Made by a program: the position numbers and the translations under genes
The notes under the pieces: generated by a model
What the model saw: the letters and a program-made list of their open reading frames with translations, nothing else
What the model was told of the DNA's origin: nothing
Database searches by the model: none
Origin: Paralithodes platypus
Lineage: Eukaryota; Arthropoda; Malacostraca; Decapoda; Lithodidae
Assembly (NCBI GenBank): GCA_032716605.1
Contig: CM064481.1
Span: 22,562,811-22,626,810, forward strand
DNA length: 64,000 bases
Reading direction: 5' to 3'
Part shown: positions 43,501 through 55,610 of the stretch, piece after piece
Position numbering within the stretch: the stretch's first letter is position 1
Layout of the letters: each line of letters begins with the position of its first letter

Positions 43501-45815
43501 TCATGACCCGCACCACGGGCCCGTTTACCGGGGGTTGTACCTCCCACCGTCCAAAAAAACCAAACAATGTGTAGTTCCCTCTTGGGTCGGGACCTCCTGT
43601 GTTTCTCCTTCTCGCCTGGGGGCGTACGGACGGTCGCTCCCCTCCTCTTCGGGTGCTCCCTTGGGTTGGTTTTCGGGCCTACCTTGCGGCCCCTCGGTAA
43701 AGCCGCGAGTGGGGACGTTGGGGGCGGGCGGGTTGCGCGGTAGGGTTCTCACCTGGGAGGGGGTGGACCGGGGGTTCCGGGGGGACCCCCACTCCGCTCT
43801 ACTTGTCACGACCCAAAAGGCCCATTTCTCCTTCCAGGGAGGTGGCCCCATACGGGTGTTCACGTTCCATGCCCGAAGCTGTGTATCGTCGAGGGAGCTT
43901 GGGGGGACCGCCGGTCCCCAACCCGGTTGGTTTTTTTCCCTCTCCCGTGGTCTCTTTCTCGGGGTTTCCGTCGCCGACCTGCGGGGACGGCGATGCGACC
44001 GGGTGGTGGATCTTGTTGGGGGCCCCTTTCAAACAACGGGCAACCAGTCGTGCACACACGATGATTTCGGTATTTGCTGGCCGTTTTTAACCCCCTGGTA
44101 CGCCTGGCCCTTGTGGCCCCTCTGGTTCCGTGGGGTTTAGGTGTCCGCTGGCCCCTCCAGGATGTGTTCTTGGCGCGTATTTCCTCTTCCCCATCCCCCT
44201 CGCTTTTTCCAGCGGAATTCTTGGCCGTTTCGGACTTCCGATCGTGTGTTTCCCTGTTCGGGACGGCCTTTTCCCCTTCGGTCTCCACCAATCGCGCCGC
44301 AGATCTTTTCTCCGCCAACTGTTGGGGCAGGCTCTGGGGTTCCTCCTCCTCAGGCTAGCGGGGGGGGGGGCTTTTCCCGGGGGCTCCTGTTTTCCTTGGC
44401 CAGGTTGGTTGGTTAGTTTCCGGGACGCCCTTTAGGCCGTGGTTGGCATTGGCGGGCGCCCTCACAATCGGTTTTTGGACGAATGACATCGCCACGGATT
44501 AAGGGTTTCCCCTTCGATGTTTCCCAAGTCACGCTTGACCCCGTCGCGTGTCGTGCCATGGGTCGGTCTCGCAGGGGTTTTGTCCGGCGCTACGGTGACC
44601 CGGGGTCTGCCGGCCGCGGTGCACCTTCGGGTGGACGGTCCTCGCCGTGTGAACTCGGTCTTTCCCTCCCGGGGTGGCTCTGGGACTCGTTCGTGGGTTC
44701 GCTGCATTGGGCCGCTCTGCCCCTTCCATTAGGGAGCCTCTGGCTACGCCGCCTCCTCCTCATGGGCACCGCGGTGTTTCCGTTGCCCCTATGGATCGGC
44801 TCCTGCCGCTCCCGCGTACCGTTCGCCGGCGCTTCGGTCGCTGGGTTGCTCGGGGCTCGCTCTTTGCGGCTGTGCCCTGGACCGACCCCCCCGCCGACGG
44901 TCTGGGTAACCACAGATACGTCGAGCGAGGTTGGGTGAGGTTCCCAATCGAACCTGGGACGTCCACTTCCCGGCAGATGGGTGGGTCCTCTTACCTGTCT
45001 ATGCCCTCGGATTGTTGGTTCCTTTGTTCTTCCTGCGGGTCGGCGGGCTGGCGCTTGGGGGTGAGTCGGTGGCCTTCGGGTTGGACACTCAGACAAGCTG
45101 TCCCCTGTTTCCTTATGCGGGGGTCCTCCAGGTCGTTGACTCTATTAGGGGTCTCGGTGGAGTTGTTCTTCCTCGCGGACCGACACCCCTTCTCCTTGCA
45201 TGCCTCCTCCCTGCCCGGGCCTGCCACCCTTTGGGCGGCCCGCCCTGTCGAGAGGGCAGGGCGTTCTTGTAGATATGGGCGATGAAACGGACTGTGTTCG
45301 CCGACCTCGCGGCTTCCTGAGGTGTTCCGGAGGTCGCCTTGTTCGCATCGGGGGTGCCGCGCCAGTTGCCTCTTGACCTCTCCCTCCGGCCTCGCGCTCC
45401 GGGGGGGGTCCGGACGCTTTCATGGGTGCCTGGTACTGGTGGCGTTCGATCTCCATTTTTCCGCCACCAGACGCGCTGTTGATGTGCCCGGTCTTCGCGA
45501 AGCTGCGGCTGTTCCACGGCTGCGTCTGGCTCCTCGCGCCTCTGTGGCCGGCACGGACTTGGTCCGCCCGGTTGCCGCGGTGGTGCCCGGGTCCGGTCCC
45601 TCTACCTGTCTCCGGCTTCCTCTTGGGCTAGGTTGGGGTCCTGCGGACCTCTTTGGCCTTCGCATCGTGCTTGTTCATGTGGCAACGGTGGCGCCCGGTC
45701 CCCGGCCGGGCCCTGACTGACTCTCTGCAGCGTTCCTGGCCGTCTTCTCCTTGGGGGCCTTACGGGTCCCGCTGGAGGTTTTTTACTAGGTGGCTACAGG
45801 CCACTCGCCTGCCAG

Positions 45816-46640
45816 TTGGCTCTCCTTCCCTCGTCCTACGCTCCTTGTTTCACCTCTTCCGTACACGTCGCTTTACAGTCGGACGCTATACGTACCCACT
45901 TGTCTGCCGTCCGGGGGGTTCTTTGGGTCCGTCGCTGGGCTGGTCGTTCCGCCACAGGTGCTGGATTCCTTCCTGACGGCTGCCTTCCGGGATTGACCGC
46001 CTCAGCGCCAGGTCTCTCCGCTGTGGGATCTGGGGGCGGGCTTCTGGTCCTTCTGGCTTCCCCCGCGTATACAAGGGCCGCTACGCCGGTTTCCGTTGCT
46101 CGGGCGTCCCACTCTTCCTTGTCGCTTCTGGCCACTGGGGATCGGGTGTCTGCACTAGCGGCATTGTCACGGCCCCGGGACTGCGTCCGATTCTCCCCGT
46201 CCTTGCATGGCGTCTCGTTCGCCTCCTCCCCACCTTTTGTTACCACGCATGGGAGGGAGGCCCCCGTTTCCAGGCCTTTCGCCGTCCAGGCTTTACGGGC
46301 GTGGGCATCCTCGCCATGTGTTGTGCCCGGTGTCAGCCTTGCACTCCTCTGTTGCGTCTGTGGCGCCGCCTTCGGGTACTGCTGTGTGGGTGTCTCCTCG
46401 GACAGGTGGGAAGCTCTAGCAGGTGCAGCTGGGCCGCCACGTTTGTCGGACCGTTCGTGCCCGTCACCCTGTTTGTAGGGGTTCTGCGCGCGATGTCAGA
46501 TCCTTTGCTGCCTCCTTCCGGTTCCTGCCACGTCGATCCTTCCCTGCCTTCGCCTCCGCGGTTTTGTGGTCTTCTACAATTCCTCATCTCCTCCTACCTC
46601 TCCGTGTCCAGTGTTCGACCCCTCGGCCGGTGATTGCTCT
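45816..46640 (+). pseudogene. DIRS-type tyrosine recombinase, copy C
   Basis: N-terminal YR motifs near 46040-46170 (LATGDRVSALAALSRP) in the frame of 45816-46478; C-terminal part from 46423 (QLGRHVCRTV, ARDVRSFAASF, SAVLWSS). Several one-base shifts, one of which removes the YL end from the frame. A TAG separates the halves, and RDVR replaces H-x-x-R as in the other copies. Confidence 0.6.
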
Positions 46641-47131
46641 CGGGGGTCGTGTTTCCTGGTGCTCTGGCGAAGATCCCTGGTCTTCCCCCCTTGTCCCTCG
46701 TTCTTTTCCTTTGTTTTATTTGACAAAGGGGGGGGGGGGGGGTGTATGGGTTTGCAACACTGGATTGCAAGTTTGGGATTATGTATTGTTCCAGTACATA
46801 AGTGTTTTTGCCACATTGAAAATTGTGTTTTGTTCTTGTGTTCAGTGTTTTTGTTGGTTTTTGAAGAAAAGGGATTTTGGGTACGTACCTATTTGGTTTC
46901 AGACAAGTCTATGTTTTTGCATTACTATGAATGACGGGCATGTGTTAAAACTGTTCTTTTTAGCTACTCCTCAGTTTTTCACTCTTTTATTAAACTCTCT
47001 TGTTTACATTGTGTCTTTGTCATTCGTAATTTTGTTTTATGCATTGGTTTTTTTGGTAGGTTGGGCTTGGATGTCCTCCTCCTATTTGTTATGCAGCCTT
47101 GACGTTGGATTTGCCAAGACTACTAACAAAT

Positions 47132-47619
47132 TGGGAGGTTTGACGTACCTCCCAACCTACCAAATAGGAAAACCTACTATTTGGTAGTAGTCTTGGAAAA
47201 TCCAACGTACATAATACCCTCCCTCACGCCGGACCCCTGCCCATCCGCGTTCTTCTGCTGACGTGAGATGTGATAACAAGAGAGGGTCGCTCATGCGCAC
47301 GTTCGACAGGGATCTGCACATGACGGAACACAGGATGGGCCTTAAGCGGTAACTAAGGGTAAACCCCTTTTTCTTCTCTTCTATGCTTTTTTCACCTTCG
47401 GTGGTAGTTTTGGTTAATGTACAACGTCTCCTAGAGCAAGATAAGGAGTAGACTCTAGACGTTTTCTTTTTAACCGCGGTTGGAATGACGACATAGCAGT
47501 CAAAATAGACAAGTCGTCATTGCAATTAGGTTAATAGCCTTGACGTTGGATTTTCCAAGACTACTACCAAATAGTAGGTTTTCCTATTTGGTAGGTTGGG
47601 AGGTACGTCAAACCTCCCA
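47132..47619 (+). repeat. Right terminal repeat of copy C
   Basis: A 488-bp unit. Its last base (CCTCCCA, 47619) directly abuts the RT start region of copy D ('ttctctgggtcgg'). Confidence 0.85.
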
Positions 47620-49163
47620 TTCTCTGGGTCGGCCTCCTTGTTCTTCTTCTCGCCTGGGCGTACCGGGTCGCTCCCCTCCTCTCGGGTGCTCCCTCGGGTT
47701 GTTTTCGCCCTTGCGCCCCTCGGTAGCCGCGAGGGACGTTGGGGGCGGCGGGTTGCGCGGAGGGGTCTCACCTGGAGGTGGACGTCCAGACCCCCACTCC
47801 GCTCTTGTCACCGACAACGGCCCATCTCTTCAGAGGTGGCCCACGTGTTCACTTCCATGCCCGATCTGGGTAGCATCGAGGGAGTTGACCGCCGGTCACC
47901 CGGTTTTCCTCTCCCGTGTCTTTCTGGTTCCGTCGCCGACCTGCGACGCGATGCGACCGGTGGTGGATCTGTCGGCCCTCAACGGGCCCATCGTGCACAC
48001 ACGGTTTCGGATGCTGCCGGTAGCCCTGGTACGCCTGGCCCTGTGCCCTCTGTCGTGGGTATTGTCGCTGGCCCTCCAGGATGTGTCTTGGCTCGTTCCT
48101 CTCCATCCTCGCTTCCAGCGATTCTTGGCCGTTCGGACTTCCGGTCGTGTGTTCCTGTTCGACGGCTTTCCCTTCGGTCTCCACATCGCGCCGCAGATCT
48201 TCTCCGCACTGGTGGGCAGGCTCTGGGTCCTCTCCTCAGGAGCGGGCTCCAGCTCCTGTTTTCCTTGGCCATTTGGTTGGTAGTTTCCGACGCCCTCGGC
48301 CTGTGCATTGGTGACGCCCTCACAGTCGTTCGCAACATTGCACGGTTAGGGTTCCCCTTCGATGTTCCCAAGTCACGCTTGACCCGTCGCGTGTCGTGCC
48401 ATGGGTCGGTCTCGCATGGGTTTTGTCCGGCGCTACGGTGACCCGGGGTCTGCCGGCCGCGGTGCACCTTCGGTGGACGGTCCTCGCCGTGTTGCACTCG
48501 GTCTCCCTCCCGGGGTGGCTCTGGGACTCGTTCGTGGGTTCGCTGCATTGGGCCGCTCTGCCCCTTCCCTTAGGGAGCCTCTGGCTATGCCGCCTCCTCC
48601 TCATGGGCACCGCGGTGTTTCCGTTGCCCCTATGGATCGGCTCCTGCCGCTCCCGCGTACCGTTCGCCGACGCTTCGGTCGCTGGGTTGCTCGGGGCTCG
48701 CTCTCTGCGGCTGTGCCCTGGACCGCCCCCCCCCGCCGACGGTCTGGGTAACCACAGATACGTCGAGCGCGGTTGGGTGAGGTTCCCAATCGAACCTGGG
48801 ACGTCCACTTCCCGGCAGATGGGTGGGTCTCCCTCCTCTTACCCGTCTATGCCCTCGGATTGTTGGTTCCTTTGTTCTTCCTGCGGGACCACGCGCTGGC
48901 CCTTCGGGGTAAGTCGGTGGCCTTCAGGTTGGACAAGACACGCTGTCCCCTGTTTCCTTATGCGGGGGTCCTCCAGGTCGTTGACTCTATTGGGGGTCTC
49001 GGTGGAGTTGTTCTTCCTCGCGGACCGACACCCCTTCTCCTTGCATGCCTCCTCCCTGCCCGGGCCTGCCACCCTTTGGGCGGCCGCCCTGTCGAGAGGG
49101 CAGGGCGTTCTTGTAGAATGGGCGATGAAACGGACTGTGTTCGCCGACCTCGCGGCTTCCTGA
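47620..49163 (+). pseudogene. DIRS-type RT/RNase H, copy D
   Basis: Frame 1 holds RPVVDLSALNGPIV, SLALQDVSWLVPLHPRF and LFDGFPFGLHIAPQ; a shift near 48215 moves LFSLAIWLVV and FPFDVPKSRLT to another frame, and RNase H motifs (GSSRSLTLLGVSVELF, WAAALSRGQG) end at 49163. The RT aspartates are again absent (LAL for LDL, SLAI for YLDD). Confidence 0.7.
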
Positions 49164-49657
49164 GGTGTTCCGGAGGTCGCCTTGTTCGCATCGGGGGTGC
49201 CGCGCCAGTTGCCTCTGGACCTCTCCCTCCGGCCTCGCGCTCCGGGGGGGGTCCGGAAGCTTTCATGGTCGCCTGGTACAGGTGGCGGTCGATATCCATC
49301 TTTCCGCCACCAGACGCGCTGTTGATGTGCCCAGTCCTCGCGAAGCTGCGGCTGTACCACGGCTGCGTCTGGCTCCTCGCGCCTCTGTGGCCGGCACAGA
49401 CTTGGTCCGCCCGGTTGCCGCGGTGGTGCCCGAGTCCGGTCCCTCTACCTGTCTCCGGCTTCCACTTGGGCTAGGTTGGGGTCCTGCGGACCTCTTTGGC
49501 CTTCGCATCGTGCTTGTTCATGAGGCACGGTGGCTCCCGGTCCCCGGCCGGGCCCTGACTGCCTTCCTGCAGCGTTCCTGGCCGTCTTCTCCTTGGGGGA
49601 CTTACGGGTCCCGCTGGAGGTCTTTTACTAGGTGGCTACAGGCCATTCGCCTGCCAG

Positions 49658-50450
49658 TTGGCTCTCCTTCCCTCGTCCTACGCTCCTTGTTTCTCCTCTT
49701 CCGTACACGTCGCTTTCCAGTCGACGCTATACGTACCCACTTGTCTGCCGTCCGGGGGGTTCTTTGGGTCCGTCGCTGTGCTGGTCGTTCCGCCACAGGT
49801 GCTGGATTCCTTCCTGACGGCTGCCTTCCGGGATCGACCGCCTCCGCGCCAGGTCCCTCCGCTGTGGGATCTGGGGCGGGCTCTGGTCCTTCTGGCTTCC
49901 CCCACGTATACAAGGGCCGCTACGCCGGTTCCGTTGCTCGGGCGTCCACTCTTCCTTGTCGCTCTGGCCACTGGGGATCGGGTGTCTGCACTAGCGGCAT
50001 TGTCACGGCCCCGGGACTGCGTGCGATTCTCCCCGTCCTTGCATGGCGTCTCGTTCGCCTCCTCCCCACCTTTTGTTACCACGCATGGGAGGGAGGCCCC
50101 AGTTTTCCAGCCTTTCGCCGTCCAGGCTTTACGGCGTGGGCATCCTCGCCATGTGTTGTGCCCGGTGTCAGCCTTGCACTCCTCTGTTGCGTCTGTGGCG
50201 CCGCCTTCGGGTACTGCTGTGTGGGTGTCTCCTCGGACAGGTGGGAGGCTCTAGCAGGTGCAGCTGGGCCGCCTCGTTTGTCGGACCGTTCGTGCCCGTT
50301 ACCCTGTTTGTAGGGGTTCTGCGCGCGGTCAGATCCTTTGCTGCCTCCTTCCGGTTCCTGCCACATCGATCCTTCCCTGCCTTCGCCTCAGCGGTTTTGT
50401 GGTCTTCTATCAATTCCTTCATCTCCTCCTACCTCTCCGTGTCCGGTGTT
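49658..50450 (+). pseudogene. DIRS-type tyrosine recombinase, copy D
   Basis: N-terminal half 49658-50254 with LFLVALATGDRVSALAALS and WVSPRTGGRL, then TAG, then QLGRLVCRTV from 50258; a 2-base loss near 50325 shifts RSFAASFRFL and AVLWSSINSFISSYL into another frame. Trp and Tyr are kept. Confidence 0.65.
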
Positions 50451-50961
50451 CGACCCCCTCGGCCGGTGATTGCTCTCGGGGGTCGTGTTTCCTGGTGCTC
50501 TGGCGAAGATCCCTGGTCTTCCCCCCTTGTCCCTCGTTCTTTTCCTTTGTTTTTTTTGACAAAGGGGGGGGTGTATGGGTTTGCAACACTGGATTGCAAG
50601 TTTGGGATTATGTATTGTTCCAGTACATAAGTGTTTTTGCCACATTGAAAATTGTGTTTTGTTCTTGTGTTCAGTGTTTTTGTTGGTTTTTGAAGAAAAG
50701 GGATTTTGGGTACAGTACCTTTTTGGTTTCAGACAAGTCTATGTTTTTGCATTACTATGAATGACGGGCATGTGTTAAAACTGTTCTTTTTAGCTACTCC
50801 TCAGTTTTTCACTCTTTTATTAAACTCTCTTGTTTAAATTGTGTCTTTGTCATTCGTAATTTTGTTTTATGCATTGGTTTTTTTGGTAGGTTGGGCTTGG
50901 ATGTCCTCCTCCTATTTGTTATGCAGCCTTGACGTTGGATTTGCCAAGACTACTAACAAAT

Positions 50962-51448
50962 TGGGAGGTTTGACGTACCTCCCAACCTACCAAATAGGAA
51001 AACCTACTATTTGGTAGTAGTCTTGGAAAATCCAACGTACATAATACCCTCCCTCACGCCGGACCCCTGCCCATCCGCGTTCTTCTGCTGACGTGAGATG
51101 TGATGACAAGAGAGGGTCGCTCATGCGCACGTTCGACAGGGATCTGCACATGACGGAACACAGGATGGGCCTTAAGCGGTAACTAAGGTAAACCCCTTTT
51201 TCTTCTCTTCTATGCTTTTTTCACCTTCGGTGGTAGTTTTGGTTAATGTACAACGTCTCCTAGAGCAAGATAAGGAGTAGACTCTAGACGTTTTCTTTTT
51301 AACCGCGGTTGGAATGACGACATAGCAGTCAAAATAGACAAGTCGTCATTGCAATTAGGTTAATAGCCTTGACGTTGGATTTTCCAAGACTACTACCAAA
51401 TAGTAGGTTTTCCTATTTGGTAGGTTGGGAGGTACGTCAAACCTCCCA
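50962..51448 (+). repeat. Right terminal repeat of copy D
   Basis: A 487-bp unit with 77-bp inverted ends, outermost right end of the C-D pair. Confidence 0.85.
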
Positions 51449-53399
51449 TTTTAACCACGCGTGATTAAAACTCGGCAACCAGCCGGATTTTCTCGGTGCA
51501 ACCGAGAAAACCCGCCGGAAAAGGCAACCCACACCCACCAGACGCAATCTGAGACCCAGCTGGGTTTTCACGGAGCAATCGAGAAAACCGCCGGAAACGG
51601 TAACCCACACCAACCAGATGCAATCGGAGGATAGTGCCTGGAATAAGCCAATACACAACTTATCCAGAACACACATGACACAGTAGTACATTTATACAAT
51701 AAATCAATAACACTTGTACATGTAAAAAAGCTACGAGGCTGGCTAGGCCAAAGCAGACGGAGTATCGCTTAAACATGTGGTAATAAAACAAAAAGCACTG
51801 AATATTATCACAGCAGGAACAGCAGCCAACACACCTCGAAGAAATATACCCGGGAGAGGGAAGCACTGACACAGGACCTAGAAAAAACTTCACTAAGTGA
51901 AGAAAAATACGCTAGGAACGTCAGAAAACAAACAAATAAGGCAACTTCATCAGAAATATAAAAAGAAGCCTAATCACGCGTAGTTAAAGCCAACAACTAG
52001 GCTAGCTAAACCGCGAAAACGTTTCACGCGTCCACCCCGGGACCACGAGGGTACGCCCGAAATAGGCGTCCCAAACACACGACCCAAAATACACTGAACT
52101 GCGGGCAGCCCGCCCAAGACACCCCTGCTACGCATATCCTAACCTTACTCGATACATCCCAGAGTAAACAAATGAGAAAAACTCACTAGGGACACAGAAA
52201 ATGCGGAACGAGCGGAGCGTGGGAGACGTCAGGGCAGGTTGAGCGCAGAACAGAGAAGGAAGAATGACGCCTGAAGTCAGCGTCTGGTTAGAGATATAAT
52301 AAATATAAGATTTTACTGCATGCCACACCGCTTTCAAAATATCTTTACATGTGCCTGGGGCTAGGGAAGAATGTGGTTCATGGAACTTAGATATGTAATA
52401 ATTACACTAGTCACAAACTCTAGGGTTCCACCTAGCTTTTGTCCTATCGATACACTTAACGTGATAGGGGCAGAGCCTATGAGCTGTGAGTGCTAATGTT
52501 GTACACTCCCTGTTTGAGCACAGGGTCAAGTCCTCGGGAGGGTCCATTTCGTGTACTGTGATACTGTCCATTTCGGCTGATGAGGGCTCCGGGGAGGAGA
52601 ACCCTATGAAGGAAAGTCGTCTTCCAGGTTGAGGACTTCCGTAGGTCGCACCTTAACTTTCTTCTACGGTTGTCTAAGGACCCTGACGAAAGGGAGAAAA
52701 GAAACAAAGGGCGTTCTTTTAGAGAGGGTAAGACAACTTGTGTCTGTTTCCTGTAAATTTCTTAAAATTGTGTAAGTATCCCTGTAAATTAATTAAATTT
52801 ATGTAGTGGGAATACCCTTAGCCGGTGGACCGGAAACGTCTAAAGTTTTGACCAGTAGACTTACCTGATAATGCAGGTTTGTTAGTTGGGTGCAGGGAGC
52901 AACAGGTGGCCTGGATAGGACTCTCAAGGGCTTGAAGTCTGGGATATTGTACAGCTCCTGCTGTGGGATCCCTTGGCCGGAAGGGATCGCCCCAATCGTT
53001 GTTCAGACTCCTCCTTTGTAATGCCGTGCCTTGCCTGAGTCTGTTGAAACACCAAGGAGTCAATGTTGCATAATGAGATGAAAATCGATCTTATTAGTTC
53101 TACTTGACTTGGGCTAGGATTGGGATATAGCCTTGTATGATTTATTTTAATTTAACTGGTTAGATAGACGTGCTTATTATAAGTACAGTACTTGTGTTTG
53201 CCTTAATTCAGAACATTTTGTTAATTATTAATTAAACATGGTAAGGCTTCTTTATTATAGTATGACCTACCTCAAGTACCCGGTAATAATTTCTATTTGA
53301 TTCCTGTATTTGGGGCCCTTCTCTTAGGGTACCAGGTGGAAGTTGATGTCGTTGGGATAGGTTTAGTGTTAGAGTACCAGGCCCATAGCCTGTTGGTAT
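51449..53399. other. No gene recognised; one short tandem duplication
   Basis: Two ~74-bp units (about 51477-51552 and 51553-51627) share 'cgagaaaac', 'gccggaaa', 'ggcaaccc/ggtaaccc' and 'gcaatc'. The rest is mixed-composition DNA with only short open frames without recognisable motifs (for example 52818-53063 minus). Confidence 0.5.
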
Positions 53400-53830
53400 C
53401 CGGCCGGGTGTTGTGGGCTAGGTAAACCGGGGGTTTGAGATATATCTGTATGGTATTAATGTATTTCCCGCCTATCCGGGTACCCGGGACTTTCGCCATA
53501 CTCGGTAGTCCTGGGATCCGGGCCTTGGTGTCCGAGCCTTATTGAGATGAGGTCTAGGATAACCGGGGAATTTGGGAGTGTATGGTATCATGATGTCGTC
53601 CGCCTGTCTGGGTACCCGGGTGCCTCCATACTCGGCAGCCCTGGTACTCGGGCCTTGGTCACTTATTGAGATAATGACTCGGGAACCCGGGAACTTGGGG
53701 TTGTATGGTATTTTAGTATCGCCCGCCTAATCGGGCACTCGGGACTGTCACCATGTCTGGCAGTCCCGGTGCCCGGGCCTTGGTACTCGGGCCTATTGAG
53801 ATAGGGCCTAGGGTACCTGGGTTATTGGAA
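53400..53830. repeat. Tandem repeat, period about 125 bp, CCCGGG-rich
   Basis: About three and a half degenerate units, each with 'cgcct.tc.gg.ac.cggg', 'catactcgg.ag.cc.gg', 'gggccttgg' and 'ttgagata', then 'gtatggtat'. Units begin near 53468, 53600 and 53722. Many CCCGGG and GTACC words. Function unknown. Confidence 0.7.
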
Positions 53831-54899
53831 AATTATCAGCATGTCATATTTAATTCTTACATCGTAGTGGGATATGTTCAAATATGATATTATTATGGGT
53901 ACTCATAGGTTGTAGGTACTCTTGATACCCTTGAAGCAAAAAATGTATATACGAGTGCTTAGATGAGCAGTACCAGTAGGTTATTTCATTTCACAATATA
54001 CCGACCACTAGCTGATGTAATGCTGGTTTTATAGAGAACAATGCCATATCAAATGACTTGAAGGCAAATAAATATGATGAGGCACTCGTGACAGACTAGA
54101 GTTAAAGTTGTAGGAATTCATTTTGAAGAGACTTGAACATAAACACTGAAAGAACTTTAGTTCCTAAATAAAATATACGGTGATGTGACAGGTAAACCCT
54201 AGCCAGGGCACAACCAGGGGTTACTGTCAGCAATATAGTTAATGAATAGGGCACTCCCATATAAATAGACACTTAAGGGAATATCTGATGAGACACACTG
54301 TTAAAACACATTTACAGAACACTAAGACACTGCAGCTAAAGAGCCGAGTTTCGTATGATACGAAATAAAGAGATGAAACGCACTAGTTTGGGGCTCTGTG
54401 GAAAGTGGCTTCTTGATCGGCACGTTCGTAGGCCAGCCAGACTAAAGATCTTACTTCACAGGCTTACAAGTGAAAATTAGTCTATATACATACATTCCTA
54501 GATGCATATACGATTTCAACTGCACAAAAACTCACTATGGACCAAAAATGACGTGCCTAGAAGGGGCTATATAAACACTGTGGAGGAGGTAAGTAAACTT
54601 TGTCTGCCTCCTATGGCCTACGGACGAGAGAGACCAGTTCAAGGTCAACTGGGAGATCAGGGCACGCTCATGGGAACAGAGGAAGATCTGAATGCGCAGT
54701 GGCGCGGTGTTCGAACTGTACTATTTCTTTTCCTTTTATTTTTTTTACTTTTCAGTGGCTCCGTCTCAATGACGTACCTTAGGAATGATTAAGGGGTACC
54801 CCCTAAGATGATATTGGTTCTCGACCGGGCTCAGAGGAGCCCGGAACGAGGCCATATTAACATAGGCTCTTACGTCATTGACATAAGGAGCCACCAATA
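53831..54899. other. No gene recognised
   Basis: AT-rich DNA with short open frames only. The frame at 54502-54792 (96 residues) lacks recognisable domains and is not called. Confidence 0.5.
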
Positions 54900-54917
54900 A
54901 AATATATATATATATTA

Positions 54918-54951
<34 letters not shown>

Positions 54952-55005
54952 TCCATATACAGATATATATATATTATATATATATATATATATATATTCC
55001 ATATA
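54900..55005. repeat. (TA)n microsatellite
   Basis: Two long TA runs split by 'ttccatatacag'. Confidence 0.95.
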
Positions 55006-55058
55006 TTTCCACCTGGAAACATTTTGAGCTATGTGGTTGGAAAGATATTTTCATGTTT

Positions 55059-55290
55059 TATTATGTTACCTCCACCAATACTTTACTCCTAAACTCAATT
55101 AATGAAATCAACAAATACATGTGGCAGTCCAGGGATTCGAACCTAGGATGCTCACACCGAAATTCAGTGCATTTATCCACTGCGCTACGAAGACAGTTAA
55201 AGATTGGTGGACAAGCCTACGATTTATTATGCAGTTTCAAATCCTGCATATCAATCTAAGCATGTACACACTTTCCAACTGCGCTATCAT
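55059..55290 (-). mobile_element. tRNA-derived SINE-like unit, copy 1
   Basis: On the minus strand: GTAGCGCAGTGGATAAATGC (A box region, about 55179-55198) and GGTTCGAATCC (B box, about 55143-55154), spaced as in a tRNA gene. The anticodon arm does not fold convincingly, so it is tRNA-derived and not a tRNA gene. About 230 bp are shared with 55381-55610. Confidence 0.55.
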
Positions 55291-55380
55291 AGGCAATGGA
55301 TAGATGAATGGAAGGGGTAATTAATGGGGCCTTAACCCTAAGGAAGGCCTCTCTATAAACTACCCCTGACCCTGAATGAA

Positions 55381-55610
55381 TTATTATGTTACCTCCACCA
55401 ACCGACTTTACTCCTAAACTCAATTAATGAAATCAACAAATACATGTAGCAGTCCAGGGATTCGAACCTAGGATGCTCACACCGAAATTCAGTGCATTTA
55501 TCCATTGCACTACGAAGACAGTTAAAGAATGGTGGACAAGCCTACGATTTATTATGCAGTTTCGAATCCTGCATATCAATCTAACCGTGTACACACTTTC
55601 GAACTGCAGA
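55381..55610 (-). mobile_element. tRNA-derived SINE-like unit, copy 2
   Basis: Same orientation as copy 1, with a few substitutions ('ccattgcac' for 'ccactgcgc' in the A box region). The ~90 bp between the copies are different. Head-to-tail arrangement suggests either segmental duplication or two insertions. Confidence 0.55.

Larger units (their letters stand above)
40573..47619 (+). mobile_element. DIRS-like retrotransposon, copy C (5' end lost in the gap)
   Basis: Plus-strand copy. Gag-like sequence 40573-43560, RT/RNase H 43570-45290, recombinase 45816-46640, ICR 47096-47208, right repeat 47132-47619. From 40573 to about 44520 it differs from A, B and D by many extra bases, mostly lengthened homopolymers, breaking every frame; after that it follows the other copies closely. 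The first part is best read as uncorrected long-read sequence. Copies C and D are head-to-tail. Confidence 0.8.
47620..51448 (+). mobile_element. DIRS-like retrotransposon, copy D (lacks 5' end and gag)
   Basis: Begins within the first codons of the RT gene, then RT/RNase H (47620-49163), recombinase (49658-50450), ICR (50926-51038) and right repeat (50962-51448). After CCTCCCA come 'ttttaaccacgcg' sequences not found at the other ends. Sense strand is A-poor: 48541-48600 has 4 A and 15 T; 50161-50220 has 3 A and 18 T. Confidence 0.85.

Noticed and set aside
52818..53063. 81-residue minus-strand frame
   Set aside because: No recognisable motif, no repeat copy and no supporting context.
55133..55200. 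Possible tRNA gene on the minus strand
   Set aside because: A and B boxes are present, but acceptor and anticodon arms do not pair convincingly and the unit is repeated with a long non-tRNA body; called SINE-like.
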